A stretch of 64,000 bases of DNA, taken from the NCBI GenBank assembly GCA_015075445.1, contig JABTUJ010000031.1, positions 1-64,000 on the forward strand. The letters are read 5' to 3'. Origin of the DNA: Verrucomicrobiales bacterium (GTDB taxonomy: Bacteria > Verrucomicrobiota > Verrucomicrobiia > Limisphaerales > J093). The first letter of the stretch is position 1. Each line of letters starts with the position of its first letter. A model generated the notes under the pieces. That model was not told the DNA's origin, did no database searches, and was given only the letters and a program-made list of their open reading frames with translations. Shown piece after piece: positions 51,069-60,316 of the stretch. Both the position numbers and the translations under genes were made by a program.

Positions 51069-54000
51069 ATGTCGCGCGCCGAGTTCGTCCATCTCCACGT
51101 TCATTCCGAGTACTCCCTGCTCGACGCCGCCTGCCGCGTGGACCGTCTCACCCAACGCGCTGCCAGCCTCGGTTTTGGCGCGCTGGCCCTCACCGACCAC
51201 GGCGTCCTCTACGGCGCCATCGACTTCTACCAGGCCGCTCGCCGCGCCGGGCTCAAGCCCATCATCGGTTGCGAAGTCTATGTCGCCCCCGGCAGCCGCC
51301 TCGAGAAACGCACTCTCAGCGGCGGCCGCGACGCGTACCATCACCTCCTCCTGCTCGCCGAAAACGCCACCGGCTACAGGAACCTGATCAAGTTGGTTAC
51401 CGCCGCCCATCTCGAGGGCTATTACTACAAGCCCCGCATCGACAAGGAACTCCTCGCCGCCCACCGCGAGGGGCTCATCGCCCTCTCGGGCTGCCTGGCC
51501 AGCGAGATTCCCAGCCTCATTGCGGACGAACAACTCAAACAGGCGCGGGACGCCATCGATTGGTTCAAGCAGACCCTCGGTCCCGACCACTTCTTCCTCG
51601 AGCTCCAGGACCATGGCATCGCCGAACAGGCCGTCGTCAACCGCCACCTCATCCCCTGGGCGCGCGAGTTCGGCCTCCAACTGGTCGCCACCAACGACGT
51701 CCACTACCTCGAACGCGAGCACTCCACCGCCCACGACTGCCTCGTCTGCATCGGCCGTCAGATCACTCGCGACGATCCGAAACCCCGCTACGCCGCCGAC
51801 CAGTTCTACCTCCGCTCCGCCGCCGAGATGGCCACCCTGTTCAGCGAAGTGCCGGAGGCCGTCCGCAACACCGTCGCGATCGCCGAGCGCTGCCAGGTCG
51901 AGATCACCTTCGGCAAGCTGCATTACCCGGTCTTCGAACCTCCGCCGGGTCGCACGCGGGAAGCCTTCCTCCGCGAATGGCTGGCCGAGGGACTCGACCG
52001 CCGCTACGGCCTCCACTCCCGGATCGAGGATCGGCACTTCTTCTGCGAGCGCCTCGACGATCCACGCCGTCTCCCCACGTATGTCGAACCGGAGCCGTCG
52101 GCCTCGGCGTCGTCCCCCGAACCGAGCACGCCGGCGGCCCCCCCCCCCGACCCGGCCACCGCGGCCGTCCAGGGCGTGCTGCAGCGTCTCGACACCGAAC
52201 TGGCCGTGATCGAGAAGACCGGGTTCGTCTCGTACTTCCTCATCGTCGGTGATTTCGTCCGGTTCGGCCGCACCAAGGGCATCACGTGTGTGGCGCGCGG
52301 ATCGGCAGCCGGTTCACTCGTCGCGTATCTGCTGGAGATCTCGAACGTGGACCCCCTCCGCTACGGCCTGCTCTTCGAGCGCTTCCTCAATCCCGAACGC
52401 GTCAATCCGCCGGACATCGACATCGACTTCGCGGATGACCGTCGCGCCGAGGTCATCGAGTATGTCCGGCAGAAGTACGGGCGGGAGAGCGTGGCCCAGA
52501 TCATCACGTTCGGCACGCTCGGGGCCAAGTCCGCCATCCGCGACGTCGGCCGTGCCCTGGGCTTCAGTTACGGGGACTGCGACCGCCTGGCCAAGTTGGT
52601 CCCCGCGGACCTTGGCATCACCCTCCCCGAGGCCCGCACCAAGTCGCCCGAGCTCCAGCAAGCCTACGAATCAGAGGAAGCCACTCGCGAGCTGATCGAC
52701 ATCGCCGAGGTCCTGGAAGACGTCGCCCGCAACGCCTCGGTCCACGCGGCCGGCGTGGTCATCGGCCCCGAACCGCTCGTCAACGTCCTCCCCCTCAAAG
52801 CCGACGAGGACGGCGCCATCGTCACCCAGTACGCCATGGGCCCGGTCGGCGATCTCGGCCTGCTGAAGATGGACTTCCTCGGGCTCAAGACCCTCACCGT
52901 CATCCGCAACGCTTGCGACCTCATCCGTCGCACCCAGGGCATCGAGCTCCCCATCGAGCGACTTCCCCTCGACGACCCCAAGACCTACGCCCTGCTCAAC
53001 AGCGCCCGCACGTTGGGCGTCTTCCAATTGGAATCCGGCGGCATGCGCGATCTCTGCCGCAAGTTCCAGATCGGTTCCATCGAGCACATCACGGCCCTCA
53101 TCGCCCTCTACCGGCCCGGCCCGATGGATCTCATCCCCGAGTTCCTCCGCCGTCGCCACGGCGAAGTCCGCATCGATTACCCCCACCCACTGCTCGAGCC
53201 CATCGCCCGCGAGACGTATGGCATCATGGTTTACCAGGAACAGGTCATGCAGGCCGCCCAGGTCCTCGCGGGCTATACCCTCGGCGGCGCCGACCTCCTC
53301 CGCCGCGCCATGGGCAAGAAGAACAAGGACGAAATGGCCACCCAACGGGCCATCTTCGTCCGCGGTTGTGCCGACGTGAACCAGATCCCGGTGGACAAGG
53401 CCAACGCCATCTTCGATCTCCTCGAGAAGTTTGCCGGCTACGGCTTCAACAAGTCCCACGCCGCGGCCTACGCCTTCGTGGCCTACCAGACGGCCTACCT
53501 CAAGGCCAATTACCCCGTCGAGTTTCTCTGCGCCATGATGACCAACGACATGGCCGACACCGAGAAGCTCGGCCTCTACATCGCCGAAGCCCGCGAGTCC
53601 GGCCTCGAAGTCCTCCCGCCAGACGTCAACGAAAGCGACGTCTTCTTCGCCCCCGCCCCCGGTGGTGCCGTCCCCCCGCCTGCCACATCTCCCGGTGGTG
53701 CGGGCTTCCAGCCTGCACCCCCATCCTCTCCGTCGGCCCCCCCCGCGGGCGCCATCCGTTTCGGGTTGGCCGCCATCAAGGGCATTGGCGAAGCCGCCGT
53801 CGAGTCCCTCCTCGAAGCCCGCCGCGCCGGCGGTCCGTTCACCTCCCTGGCCGACCTCTGTGAGCGCGTGGACACCCGCGCCGTCAACCGCAAGGTTCTC
53901 GAGGCCTTTATCAAGTGCGGCGCCTGCGACAGCCTGGGCGAGAACCGGCCGACCCTCTGGCACGCGGTGGATCACACCCTCACGCGCGCTGCGCGCAGCG

Positions 54001-54803
54001 CCCAAGACCGCGCCCGCGGTCAGACCTCGCTCTTCGGCCTGCTCGAGACGCCGGCCGACGCGCCCCTCGAGTCGCTCACCCGCCAGCCCGAGTGGCCGGC
54101 GGCCGAACGACTCGCCGCCGAGAAGGAGCTCCTCGGTTTCTACGTGACCGGCCATCCGCTCACGCCCTTTCTCCCGTTGCTCCACCGTTACGCCCTCGCC
54201 ACCACCGCCCAGCTTGCTCAACTTCCCCGCTTCAGCATTACCCGCATCGGTGGCCTGGTCACCGGCGTCCAGCAGGGCATCTCGAAGAAGACTCAGAAAC
54301 CCTACGCCCTCGCTACCCTCGAGGACCAGGACGGCACCGTCCAGCTCCTCTGCCTCAACGAGAACTTCGACAAGTTCCGCGACCTGCTCCAGCCCAAGGC
54401 CGTCCTGCTCGTCACCGGCGAAGTCAACCTTGGCGACGACCGGCCGAAGCTTTTCCCGGTGGACATCCTGCCCCTCGACGAGGCGCCGCGCCGCTTCACC
54501 AAGCAGGTCCATGTCCGCGTCCCGACGGTTGAGCTGGTCCCGAAACTGGAAGCCGTCCGCGCCCTGGTCACCCAGCACCGCGGCAAGACGCCGCTGCTGC
54601 TCTGCCTCACCCAGCCGCAGGGCGAACTGGTGTTCATCGAAGCCCACGAAGACTTCTTCGTGCTGCCTTCGCTCCGCCTGCAGAACGACCTCGAAGCCCT
54701 CCTTGGCCCCGGCACCTATTACGCCCAGGTCGACCTCACCCTCCCGCCCAAACCGCAGCGCCGCTGGGAAAAACGCTCCGCCACCGGCAACGGCGCACCC
54801 TGA
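51069..54803 (+). CDS. dnaE: DNA polymerase III alpha subunit
   Basis: The replicative polymerase catalytic subunit, 1244 residues from MSRAEFVHLHVHSEYSLLDAACRVDRL, which opens the PHP domain. The polymerase region includes CVARGSAAGSLVAYLL, PDIDIDFADDRRAEVIEYV and the palm/fingers blocks (MMTNDMADTEKLGLYIAE). HhH, OB-fold (ITRIGGLVTGVQQGISKKTQKPYALATLED) and C-terminal tau-binding regions follow. Two low-complexity inserts are present. One lies at about 335-360 (Ser/Pro/Ala-rich). The other, at about 863-896, contains AGFQPAP, the translation of a dispersed repeat, at a point where DnaE proteins normally run straight on. The frame is intact. The open frame upstream to 50997 is not family-like. 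Confidence 0.97.
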   Translation: MSRAEFVHLHVHSEYSLLDAACRVDRLTQRAASLGFGALALTDHGVLYGAIDFYQAARRAGLKPIIGCEVYVAPGSRLEKRTLSGGRDAYHHLLLLAENATGYRNLIKLVTAAHLEGYYYKPRIDKELLAAHREGLIALSGCLASEIPSLIADEQLKQARDAIDWFKQTLGPDHFFLELQDHGIAEQAVVNRHLIPWAREFGLQLVATNDVHYLEREHSTAHDCLVCIGRQITRDDPKPRYAADQFYLRSAAEMATLFSEVPEAVRNTVAIAERCQVEITFGKLHYPVFEPPPGRTREAFLREWLAEGLDRRYGLHSRIEDRHFFCERLDDPRRLPTYVEPEPSASASSPEPSTPAAPPPDPATAAVQGVLQRLDTELAVIEKTGFVSYFLIVGDFVRFGRTKGITCVARGSAAGSLVAYLLEISNVDPLRYGLLFERFLNPERVNPPDIDIDFADDRRAEVIEYVRQKYGRESVAQIITFGTLGAKSAIRDVGRALGFSYGDCDRLAKLVPADLGITLPEARTKSPELQQAYESEEATRELIDIAEVLEDVARNASVHAAGVVIGPEPLVNVLPLKADEDGAIVTQYAMGPVGDLGLLKMDFLGLKTLTVIRNACDLIRRTQGIELPIERLPLDDPKTYALLNSARTLGVFQLESGGMRDLCRKFQIGSIEHITALIALYRPGPMDLIPEFLRRRHGEVRIDYPHPLLEPIARETYGIMVYQEQVMQAAQVLAGYTLGGADLLRRAMGKKNKDEMATQRAIFVRGCADVNQIPVDKANAIFDLLEKFAGYGFNKSHAAAYAFVAYQTAYLKANYPVEFLCAMMTNDMADTEKLGLYIAEARESGLEVLPPDVNESDVFFAPAPGGAVPPPATSPGGAGFQPAPPSSPSAPPAGAIRFGLAAIKGIGEAAVESLLEARRAGGPFTSLADLCERVDTRAVNRKVLEAFIKCGACDSLGENRPTLWHAVDHTLTRAARSAQDRARGQTSLFGLLETPADAPLESLTRQPEWPAAERLAAEKELLGFYVTGHPLTPFLPLLHRYALATTAQLAQLPRFSITRIGGLVTGVQQGISKKTQKPYALATLEDQDGTVQLLCLNENFDKFRDLLQPKAVLLVTGEVNLGDDRPKLFPVDILPLDEAPRRFTKQVHVRVPTVELVPKLEAVRALVTQHRGKTPLLLCLTQPQGELVFIEAHEDFFVLPSLRLQNDLEALLGPGTYYAQVDLTLPPKPQRRWEKRSATGNGAP

Positions 54804-54829
54804 CCCAGGCCGGCCCTTTCCCACCCTCC

Positions 54830-54852
54830 GTAGGCGCCGACGTGAGGAGGCG
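54830..54852. repeat. First copy of a 23-bp dispersed repeat
   Basis: GTAGGCGCCGACGTGAGGAG plus CG, repeated directly at 54867-54889 and in inverted form at 54915-54937. Confidence 0.9.
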
Positions 54853-54866
54853 TTTTCCCACCTGCT

Positions 54867-54937
54867 GTAGGCGCCGACGTGAGGAGGCGTTTCCCGATTT
54901 GCTCCACACCACTTCGCCTCCTTACGTCGGCGCCTAC
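54867..54937. terminator. Hairpin between convergent dnaE and sensor kinase genes
   Basis: The 23-bp arms at 54867-54889 and 54915-54937 are inverted copies with one mismatch and a 25-nt loop. Sitting between two convergent genes, it could terminate transcription from both sides. No U-run follows, so function as an intrinsic terminator is uncertain. Confidence 0.55.
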
Positions 54938-54951
54938 CATCGGTCGCGGTC

Positions 54952-56427
54952 TCACACGGCGGCGGACAACCGGACCGTGAACACCGAACCCACCCCCGGC
55001 TGGCTGCTCACCTCAAGGCTCCCACCGTGCGCGTCCACCACCGCCTTCGCAATGGCCAACCCCAACCCCTGCCGCCCCTCAGCCCGCGACCGCGCCCGGT
55101 CGCCGCGATAGAACCGCTCGAACACCCGCGGCACGTCCTCCGGCGGAATGCCCCGGCCCGTATCCGCCACCCGCACCACCGCGGTCCCGTTCTCACGCGC
55201 GGTGCTGATCCGGATCTCCCCCTGCTCGCGGTTGTAGTGTACCGCGTTGCTCAACAGGTTCATGACCACCTGGGAAAGCCGGTCGGCGTCGCCCACCGTC
55301 GTCACGGGCGCCAGTTCGGCGAGGACCCGGATCCCCCGCGCCTCGGCCAGGGGCCGGATCAAGTCGGCACACGTCCGCACCACCTCGTCCAGCGCCAGCG
55401 GCGTCCGCGCGATCTCCGCCTGTCCCGCGTCGAAGCGGGCCAGCTCGAGCAGCGACTGCGTCAGCCGCCGCATCCGTTGCGCTGCGGCCAGGCACACCTC
55501 GATGGTCTCCCGGTACTCGGCCGCTTTCCGCTCTCGCGCCAGGGTGGTCTGCGCCTCGGAAAGGATGACCGCGATCGGAGTGCGCAGCTCGTGCGAGGCG
55601 TCAGCGGTGAACTGCTTCTGCTGGGCGAAGGCGGCCTCCAGCCGGGCGAACGTCGAGTTCAGAACTCCCGCCAGACGCCCCAGCTCGCTGTCGGTCTCGG
55701 CGACGTTGATGCGTTCGGAGAGGTGGCCGGCGGAGATGCGGGTGGCCGCGGCGCTGATGTCGGCAACCGGCTGCAACGCGCGGCTGGCCAGCACCCATCC
55801 GCCTCCCAGCCCCAGCGCCAATACGCCTCCGCCCGCCGCCAACAGCCATCCGGCAAACCGTCGCATCGCCCGTAGATCCGCTTGGATCGGGCGTCCCGCC
55901 AGCAGGCAGTCGCCGAGCTCGGTGAACTGAAACGCCTCCCGATACCCGGCGCGCGTCTGCGTATTGATCCGCGTCCCGGCCCCCGGCCGCGCCGGGCGTT
56001 CGAGGGCAACCGCACCGTTCGTCGAGCCCTTCACCAGCGTGCCGCTGCGCGACCAGATCCCGTAATAGAACCCGTTCGGAACCGTCTCCTCGAACAGGCT
56101 GAGCGTCCCCGCGGACAACACCACGTTGCGGAGCTCGAACCTTGGTTCGGGCGGCGGATGGAATCCGGGGAAGTCGGGACCCCCGCGCCGGGGTGGTCCG
56201 CCAGGTCCCGGGTCGAAGGGACCACGGCCAGGCGGTGGGCCGAACGGCGGCCGACCGCGTACCTCGTCGGCCAGGGCCACGACGCGGCGTTCGAGTTCCT
56301 CGTCGATTTGCCGGAACCGGTTGAGCCGATGCAACTGGTAGGCGGTGAACCCGAACCCGCTCAGGACCAGCATCAGCAGGAACGCCTGCCAGAGCTGCAG
56401 CCGCCAGCGGATGGACTTGGTGAACAT
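54952..56427 (-). CDS. Two-component sensor histidine kinase (OmpR-type partner)
   Basis: A membrane histidine kinase of about 491 residues from MFTKSIRWRLQLWQ. It has TM1 at about 12-32 and a periplasmic domain of about 150 residues with a very Pro/Gly/Arg-rich loop (PPFGPPPGRGPFDPGPGG). TM2 (about 195-215) leads to a HAMP domain (ASRALQPVADISAAATRISAGHLSERI). The H-box is FTADASHELRTPIAVI, then the N-box (LSNAVHYN), G1 (VADTGRGIPPEDVPRVFERFYRG) and G2 (GLGLAIAKAVVDAHGG). Its start is 11 bp from the stop of the response regulator gene, so they form one operon. The signal is unknown; the CusS/QseC-like layout suggests envelope or metal sensing. Confidence 0.92.
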   Translation of the reverse strand: MFTKSIRWRLQLWQAFLLMLVLSGFGFTAYQLHRLNRFRQIDEELERRVVALADEVRGRPPFGPPPGRGPFDPGPGGPPRRGGPDFPGFHPPPEPRFELRNVVLSAGTLSLFEETVPNGFYYGIWSRSGTLVKGSTNGAVALERPARPGAGTRINTQTRAGYREAFQFTELGDCLLAGRPIQADLRAMRRFAGWLLAAGGGVLALGLGGGWVLASRALQPVADISAAATRISAGHLSERINVAETDSELGRLAGVLNSTFARLEAAFAQQKQFTADASHELRTPIAVILSEAQTTLARERKAAEYRETIEVCLAAAQRMRRLTQSLLELARFDAGQAEIARTPLALDEVVRTCADLIRPLAEARGIRVLAELAPVTTVGDADRLSQVVMNLLSNAVHYNREQGEIRISTARENGTAVVRVADTGRGIPPEDVPRVFERFYRGDRARSRAEGRQGLGLAIAKAVVDAHGGSLEVSSQPGVGSVFTVRLSAAV

Positions 56428-56438
56428 GGGGGGCTGGA

Positions 56439-57092
56439 TCAGGTCTCGATGCAATACCCCTGGCCTCGCCGCGTGACGATCAGCTCTGAGCCCAGCTTCT
56501 TCCGGAGGCTGAACACATGGACGTCCACGAGGTTGGAGAGGGTGTCGTCGGTCTCGTCGAACAGATGCTCGTACAACGCCGAGCGGGTGACGACCTCGCC
56601 CCGGTGCACCAGCAGGTACTCGAAGATGGCGTACTCGCGGGCCGTCAGCGTCACGGGCACGCCGGCGCGGGTGACGGAACGTGCCCGCGGATCGAGCACG
56701 ATGTCCCGCACCGTGATCTGCGGGCTCGCCTGTCCCGCCGCCCGCCGGATGAGGGCGCGCAGCCGGGCCAGCAACTCCGCGAGGTCGAAGGGCTTGACCA
56801 GGTAATCGTCCGCCCCGGTGTCCAGGCCCCGGACGCGGTCGCGGGTGGCATCCCGAGCGGTCAACATGAGCACCGGCGTTCGCTTCCGGCGCCGCAACCG
56901 CTCGAGCACCTGCCAGCCGTCCAGGCCGGGCAGCATCACGTCGAGCACCACCGCGTCGTAGTCGTACGTCTCCGCCTTGTAGAGCCCTTCGTCACCGGCG
57001 TCGGCTGTATCGACGGCATAGCCCGCCTCGCGCAGGGCCTTGGCCAGGCTGCGGAGCAGGCTCGGCTCGTCTTCCACCACCAGGATTCGCAT
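56439..57092 (-). CDS. OmpR/PhoB-family response regulator
   Basis: A 217-residue response regulator. The receiver domain has acidic residues in VVEDEP, phospho-acceptor D51 (VVLDVMLPGLDG), Thr in MLTARDA and Lys in DDYLVKPFDL. The winged-helix DNA-binding domain (about 125-217) has LTAREYAIFEYLLVHRGEVVTRSALYEHLFD and the VDVHVFSLRKKLG recognition region. The start at 57092 gives MRILVVEDE; the frame upstream is not conserved-looking. It is the first gene of the operon with the kinase. Confidence 0.95.
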   Translation of the reverse strand: MRILVVEDEPSLLRSLAKALREAGYAVDTADAGDEGLYKAETYDYDAVVLDVMLPGLDGWQVLERLRRRKRTPVLMLTARDATRDRVRGLDTGADDYLVKPFDLAELLARLRALIRRAAGQASPQITVRDIVLDPRARSVTRAGVPVTLTAREYAIFEYLLVHRGEVVTRSALYEHLFDETDDTLSNLVDVHVFSLRKKLGSELIVTRRGQGYCIET

Positions 57093-57204
57093 GCGCACCG
57101 TGTCCGCCTGGGAGCACCGCACCGCGGTTCCGGTGCTCCTCGACGGACCGGGCCAGGATGAACGGGAACGGATTAAGGCGCGATTAAGAAGCGCGGTCGT
57201 GGGC

Positions 57205-59037
57205 TCAGTAATCGAACACACCGATCTCGCGGGTGGCTTTCCGGAGCAGGCGCGCCAGGCCGAGCGCCATGTTCCGAAGCAGCGTGATCTGGATTTGGGG
57301 GTGCGTGCGACCCAGCGCTTCGAAGTCGGCCCGCCGCAGCAAGTGACATTCGACATCCGTCTCGGCCGTCACCACCGCCGACCGGGGCGCCTGATCCAGC
57401 ATGCCCACCTCGCCAAACGCCATGCCCGGCGAAAACACGCCCAGCCGTCGATGCGTCCCGTTCGCCATCTCCAGCGTGATCACCGCCGTGCCCCGCGCCA
57501 GAAGGAACACCTCCTGCGCCTCCGCGCCGATCTCGACCATGACTTCGTGCTGGCGGTAGCTCCGCGGTTCCAGGAAGGAATGCACGACCGCGATCTCGTC
57601 GAGCGTCAAGCCCTGGAACAGATCGTACGATTCCACCGATCGCGAAGACCCGTCCCCGTCCGGGGGGAGCCGCCCCTCGAGCCACCGGTTCTCGCACCAC
57701 TCCAGCGCCACGTCGTGGTCCTCATAGGCCCGGTAGTCGGCCGGGAAGCGGGCCCCGAGCTTCGCCTTCATGTAACGCCGGAGCGCGGGCAAGTGCGCAC
57801 TCCGGGAGAAGGTCACCGTCTTGCCCTGCGCCGCCAGCTCCTGCCCGAGCTGATACAGCAGGCGGCAAGCGCTCTCATCGATGCTCAGAGCGTGTTTGAG
57901 GTCGAGCACGAGATGCTCCAGGCCGGTCCGGGCGCCCAGGACGTTTCGCACGACCACCTCGCACGTCGAGAACACCAGCGTGCCCTGGAGCTGGAACAAC
58001 TGGATGGCCGCACCCGAGCCGCGCAGCAACTGCATCGCCCCGGCCGGGCGCTGGCGGCTCGAGTTGACCTCGGCGCCCGTGAACCGGAGCCGGACTACAG
58101 AGCCGTTCGCCTGCGGTGTGTTGAACAGGTGCAGGTCCAGCGAACGCGACAACGCGTCGCACACGCGGATGCCCCGGACACTGTTGCCGCGCGCATCCAG
58201 CGGTGGTGAGAACACGCCGATCCCCAACTGGCCGGGCAGCACGGCAATGACCCCGCCCGCCACCCCGCTCTTGGCCGGCATGCCAATGCGATAGAGCCAT
58301 TCTCCCGCATAGTCGTACATGCCGCAGGAAGCCATCACGCTGAGGACGCTCTCAACGTATTCGCCCCGCAGCGCCGGCTTGCCCGTCACGGGGTTCACAC
58401 CCTTGTTCGCCAGCGTCGCCGCCATGATCCCCAAGTCTCGGCACGTCACCGACACCGAACACTGCTTGAAGTAGAGATCGGTGACCGGGTCGGGTGGCTC
58501 GTTGAGAATGCCGAAGTTCCGCAGCAGATGACCAATTGCCCGGTTGCGGTGTCCGGTCTCCGCTTCCGAGCGGTACACCGTCTCGTCGAGGGTCAGCTCC
58601 CGACCCGCACACTTCGAAAACGATTCGAGGATCCGGGCCAGCCGCACGGCGGGTGTTCTGCCCGCGATCATTCCGGCCATGGCGATGGCGCCCGCATTGA
58701 TCATGGGGTTGCGCGGCCGGCCGGTGCCGGGCTCGAGGCTGATGGCGTTGAAGGCATCGCCGGTGGGTTCGACCCCGACCTTGGCCAGCACCTCGGCCCG
58801 GGAGTTGTCTTCCAGGGCCAGTCCGTAAACGAAAGGCTTCGAGATGGACTGGATGGTAAAGGCTTGTTCGGTGTCACCGGCCGCGTACACGCTTCCCGCG
58901 GTCGTCACGACGCAGAGGCCGAACCAGTTCGGGTCGGCGCGGGCCAGTTCCGGGATGTACGTGGCCACGGCGCCGTCTTGGAGCTGGGCAAGGTCGCGGT
59001 GCAGTTCCTGCAGGTACGTGTGGATCGGAGATTCCAT
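57205..59037 (-). CDS. glsA: Glutaminase A fused to STAS and cNMP-binding domains
   Basis: A 610-residue three-domain protein. Residues 1 to about 305 are a serine-dependent glutaminase: TIQSISKPFVYGLAL with the SxxK catalytic pair, EPTGDAFNAISLE, NPMINAGAIA, the YRSE region and SGVAGGVIAVLPGQLGIGVFSPPLD. Residues about 350-445 are a STAS domain (HLVLDLKHALSIDESACRLLYQL). Residues about 480-600 are a cyclic-nucleotide-binding domain (FLEPRSYRQHEVMVEIGAEAQEVFLLARGTAVI, FGEVGMLDQAPRSAVVTAETDVECHLL). It hydrolyses glutamine to glutamate. The extra domains suggest control by a nucleotide or a partner protein. The Arg normally contacting cAMP phosphate is present in APRSA. Intact, single gene. Confidence 0.92.
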   Translation of the reverse strand: MESPIHTYLQELHRDLAQLQDGAVATYIPELARADPNWFGLCVVTTAGSVYAAGDTEQAFTIQSISKPFVYGLALEDNSRAEVLAKVGVEPTGDAFNAISLEPGTGRPRNPMINAGAIAMAGMIAGRTPAVRLARILESFSKCAGRELTLDETVYRSEAETGHRNRAIGHLLRNFGILNEPPDPVTDLYFKQCSVSVTCRDLGIMAATLANKGVNPVTGKPALRGEYVESVLSVMASCGMYDYAGEWLYRIGMPAKSGVAGGVIAVLPGQLGIGVFSPPLDARGNSVRGIRVCDALSRSLDLHLFNTPQANGSVVRLRFTGAEVNSSRQRPAGAMQLLRGSGAAIQLFQLQGTLVFSTCEVVVRNVLGARTGLEHLVLDLKHALSIDESACRLLYQLGQELAAQGKTVTFSRSAHLPALRRYMKAKLGARFPADYRAYEDHDVALEWCENRWLEGRLPPDGDGSSRSVESYDLFQGLTLDEIAVVHSFLEPRSYRQHEVMVEIGAEAQEVFLLARGTAVITLEMANGTHRRLGVFSPGMAFGEVGMLDQAPRSAVVTAETDVECHLLRRADFEALGRTHPQIQITLLRNMALGLARLLRKATREIGVFDY

Positions 59038-59388
59038 AGCCCGCGCGAGCCCGGCGGCACCACCGTCCAGGGGACGTGTCGCCGGATACCCACGCTGCGC
59101 AAGGGCGGGAGCAACCGGCGTGCCACGAAAAGGATCGGCCCCGACCCTGAGCCAAGCCGGTGGGATGCCCCTTCTTCAACCTCGATTCTGCCTCCTGCAC
59201 TCCGGTCCATGGAGAGGGTGGCTGTGCGGAATCGACCAGCCTGATCGATGCCCCGCAGGATGCGAACAGGAGCACACCGCCCGACGGGTGCCCCGCTGCC
59301 GCGGAGCATGGCGCGAATTCCGAATTCCTGCTGTCGCGAATTCCTGCTTGCGCCGCGAAGGTCGCAGTGCTATGCACTCCACCGTCGT
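59038..59388. other. Intergenic upstream of tRNA-Gly, nothing recognised
   Basis: No gene with recognisable features. GAATTCC-containing short repeats near 59308-59350. Confidence 0.4.
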
Positions 59389-59462
59389 GCGGGTGTGGTT
59401 CAATGGTAGAATGCGGGCTTCCCAAGCCTGAGGCGAGGGTTCGATTCCCTTCACCCGCTCCA
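59389..59462 (+). tRNA. tRNA-Gly (anticodon CCC)
   Basis: A 74-nt tRNA with the encoded CCA end. The acceptor GCGGGTG pairs with CACCCGC (59452-59458), the discriminator is T, and CCA is at 59460-59462. The D-loop is GGTTCAATGGTAGA, the anticodon loop TTCCCAA gives CCC, and the T-loop is GGTTCGATTCC. It marks the border to a less GC-rich accessory region. Confidence 0.97.
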
Positions 59463-59728
59463 ACCCCAACAATCCCCAATCAAATCAAGCATTCCGCTCA
59501 CTTGCCCACCTCCGGAACACCCCGGGTGAGAATAGAAGTGAGAATGAGGGTCGGGGAAAGGCCAGGAAAACACGCGGATTCTCCTGCAATCCAGGCATAC
59601 GCGTGACCTGCTGGTGAACAGACGGGTGGGAATCCCACCGCGGGAACCGGCAATCCGAGCCCGAGATAGTGCAGATTCCCAGTGGGGGGCGAGAAACGAA
59701 GCGCGGCCGGCCTGGGCCCGGTTGGGCA
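59463..59728. other. Region downstream of tRNA-Gly, no integrase seen
   Basis: 266 bp without a gene. I found no second copy of the tRNA 3' end within the window, so an attachment site cannot be defined. Confidence 0.4.
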
Positions 59729-60253
59729 TTACATGTCACCACCGTCCGGCCGTGCCGATCTGTCCCGATGCCCTGCCTCCCCAGACCCGGTGGAGGGTTG
59801 GTTGTCCGGCTCCAGACAGCGGTCAACAAACGCCCCGAAGTCGGGTTCGAGCAGGTCCTTGGAACGATCCCAGACTGCCCGCGGGATGGGTAACGCCAGG
59901 AACCAGCGGATGTCCCGGTCCAGGGCTTGGCGCGTGGAGAACATCCCGAGCCGCAGGGCGCGGTAGGTCGCGCTGAGGTGCAGGAGCAGGAAGGTCACGA
60001 ACAGCGCTTCCGCGTTCGTCACGGGTACCCGAGCCAAATCCGCCTTCGCCTCCAGGACCCGAGCCAACTCGGGACGCTGGTGGATCTGGGTCCAGATTTC
60101 GCGGTGGGCTGCCGTCAACGCCAGCAGGTTGCTGACCCGTCGGGATCGGTCCTCGCGGTGGACGACCAGAGCCGTGAAGCCCAGGCTGGCGATCAAGCCG
60201 ACCGCCTGGGGCAATCGGAACGCCTCCTCGCTGAACCATCCGAAAAATGCCAT
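59729..60253 (-). CDS. Hypothetical protein, possibly membrane-anchored
   Basis: 174 residues. The N terminus is hydrophobic (LPQAVGLIASLGFTALVVH). A mostly helical domain follows (VSNLLALTAAHREIWTQIHQRPELARVLEA, ALFVTFLLLHLSATYRALRLGMF, DRDIRWFLALPIPRAVWDRSKDLLEPDFGAFVDRCL). I do not recognise the family with confidence. It is divergent from the XRE regulator with 63 bp between, an arrangement that often means regulation by that neighbour. Confidence 0.6.
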   Translation of the reverse strand: MAFFGWFSEEAFRLPQAVGLIASLGFTALVVHREDRSRRVSNLLALTAAHREIWTQIHQRPELARVLEAKADLARVPVTNAEALFVTFLLLHLSATYRALRLGMFSTRQALDRDIRWFLALPIPRAVWDRSKDLLEPDFGAFVDRCLEPDNQPSTGSGEAGHRDRSARPDGGDM

Positions 60254-60316
60254 CCCCGCATTCTACCACGACCGCCACTGGGTCGCCCCACTCCCGTATC
60301 TCGCCCTAATCGGTTC

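Noticed and set aside
49751..52252. Plus-strand open frame of 833 codons rich in Arg/Pro/His
   Set aside because: Overlaps the MlaE gene in antisense and dnaE out of frame; composition is typical of a shadow frame.
59389..59728. Integrase or attachment site beside the tRNA
   Set aside because: No integrase motif and no second copy of the tRNA 3' end could be found in the window.
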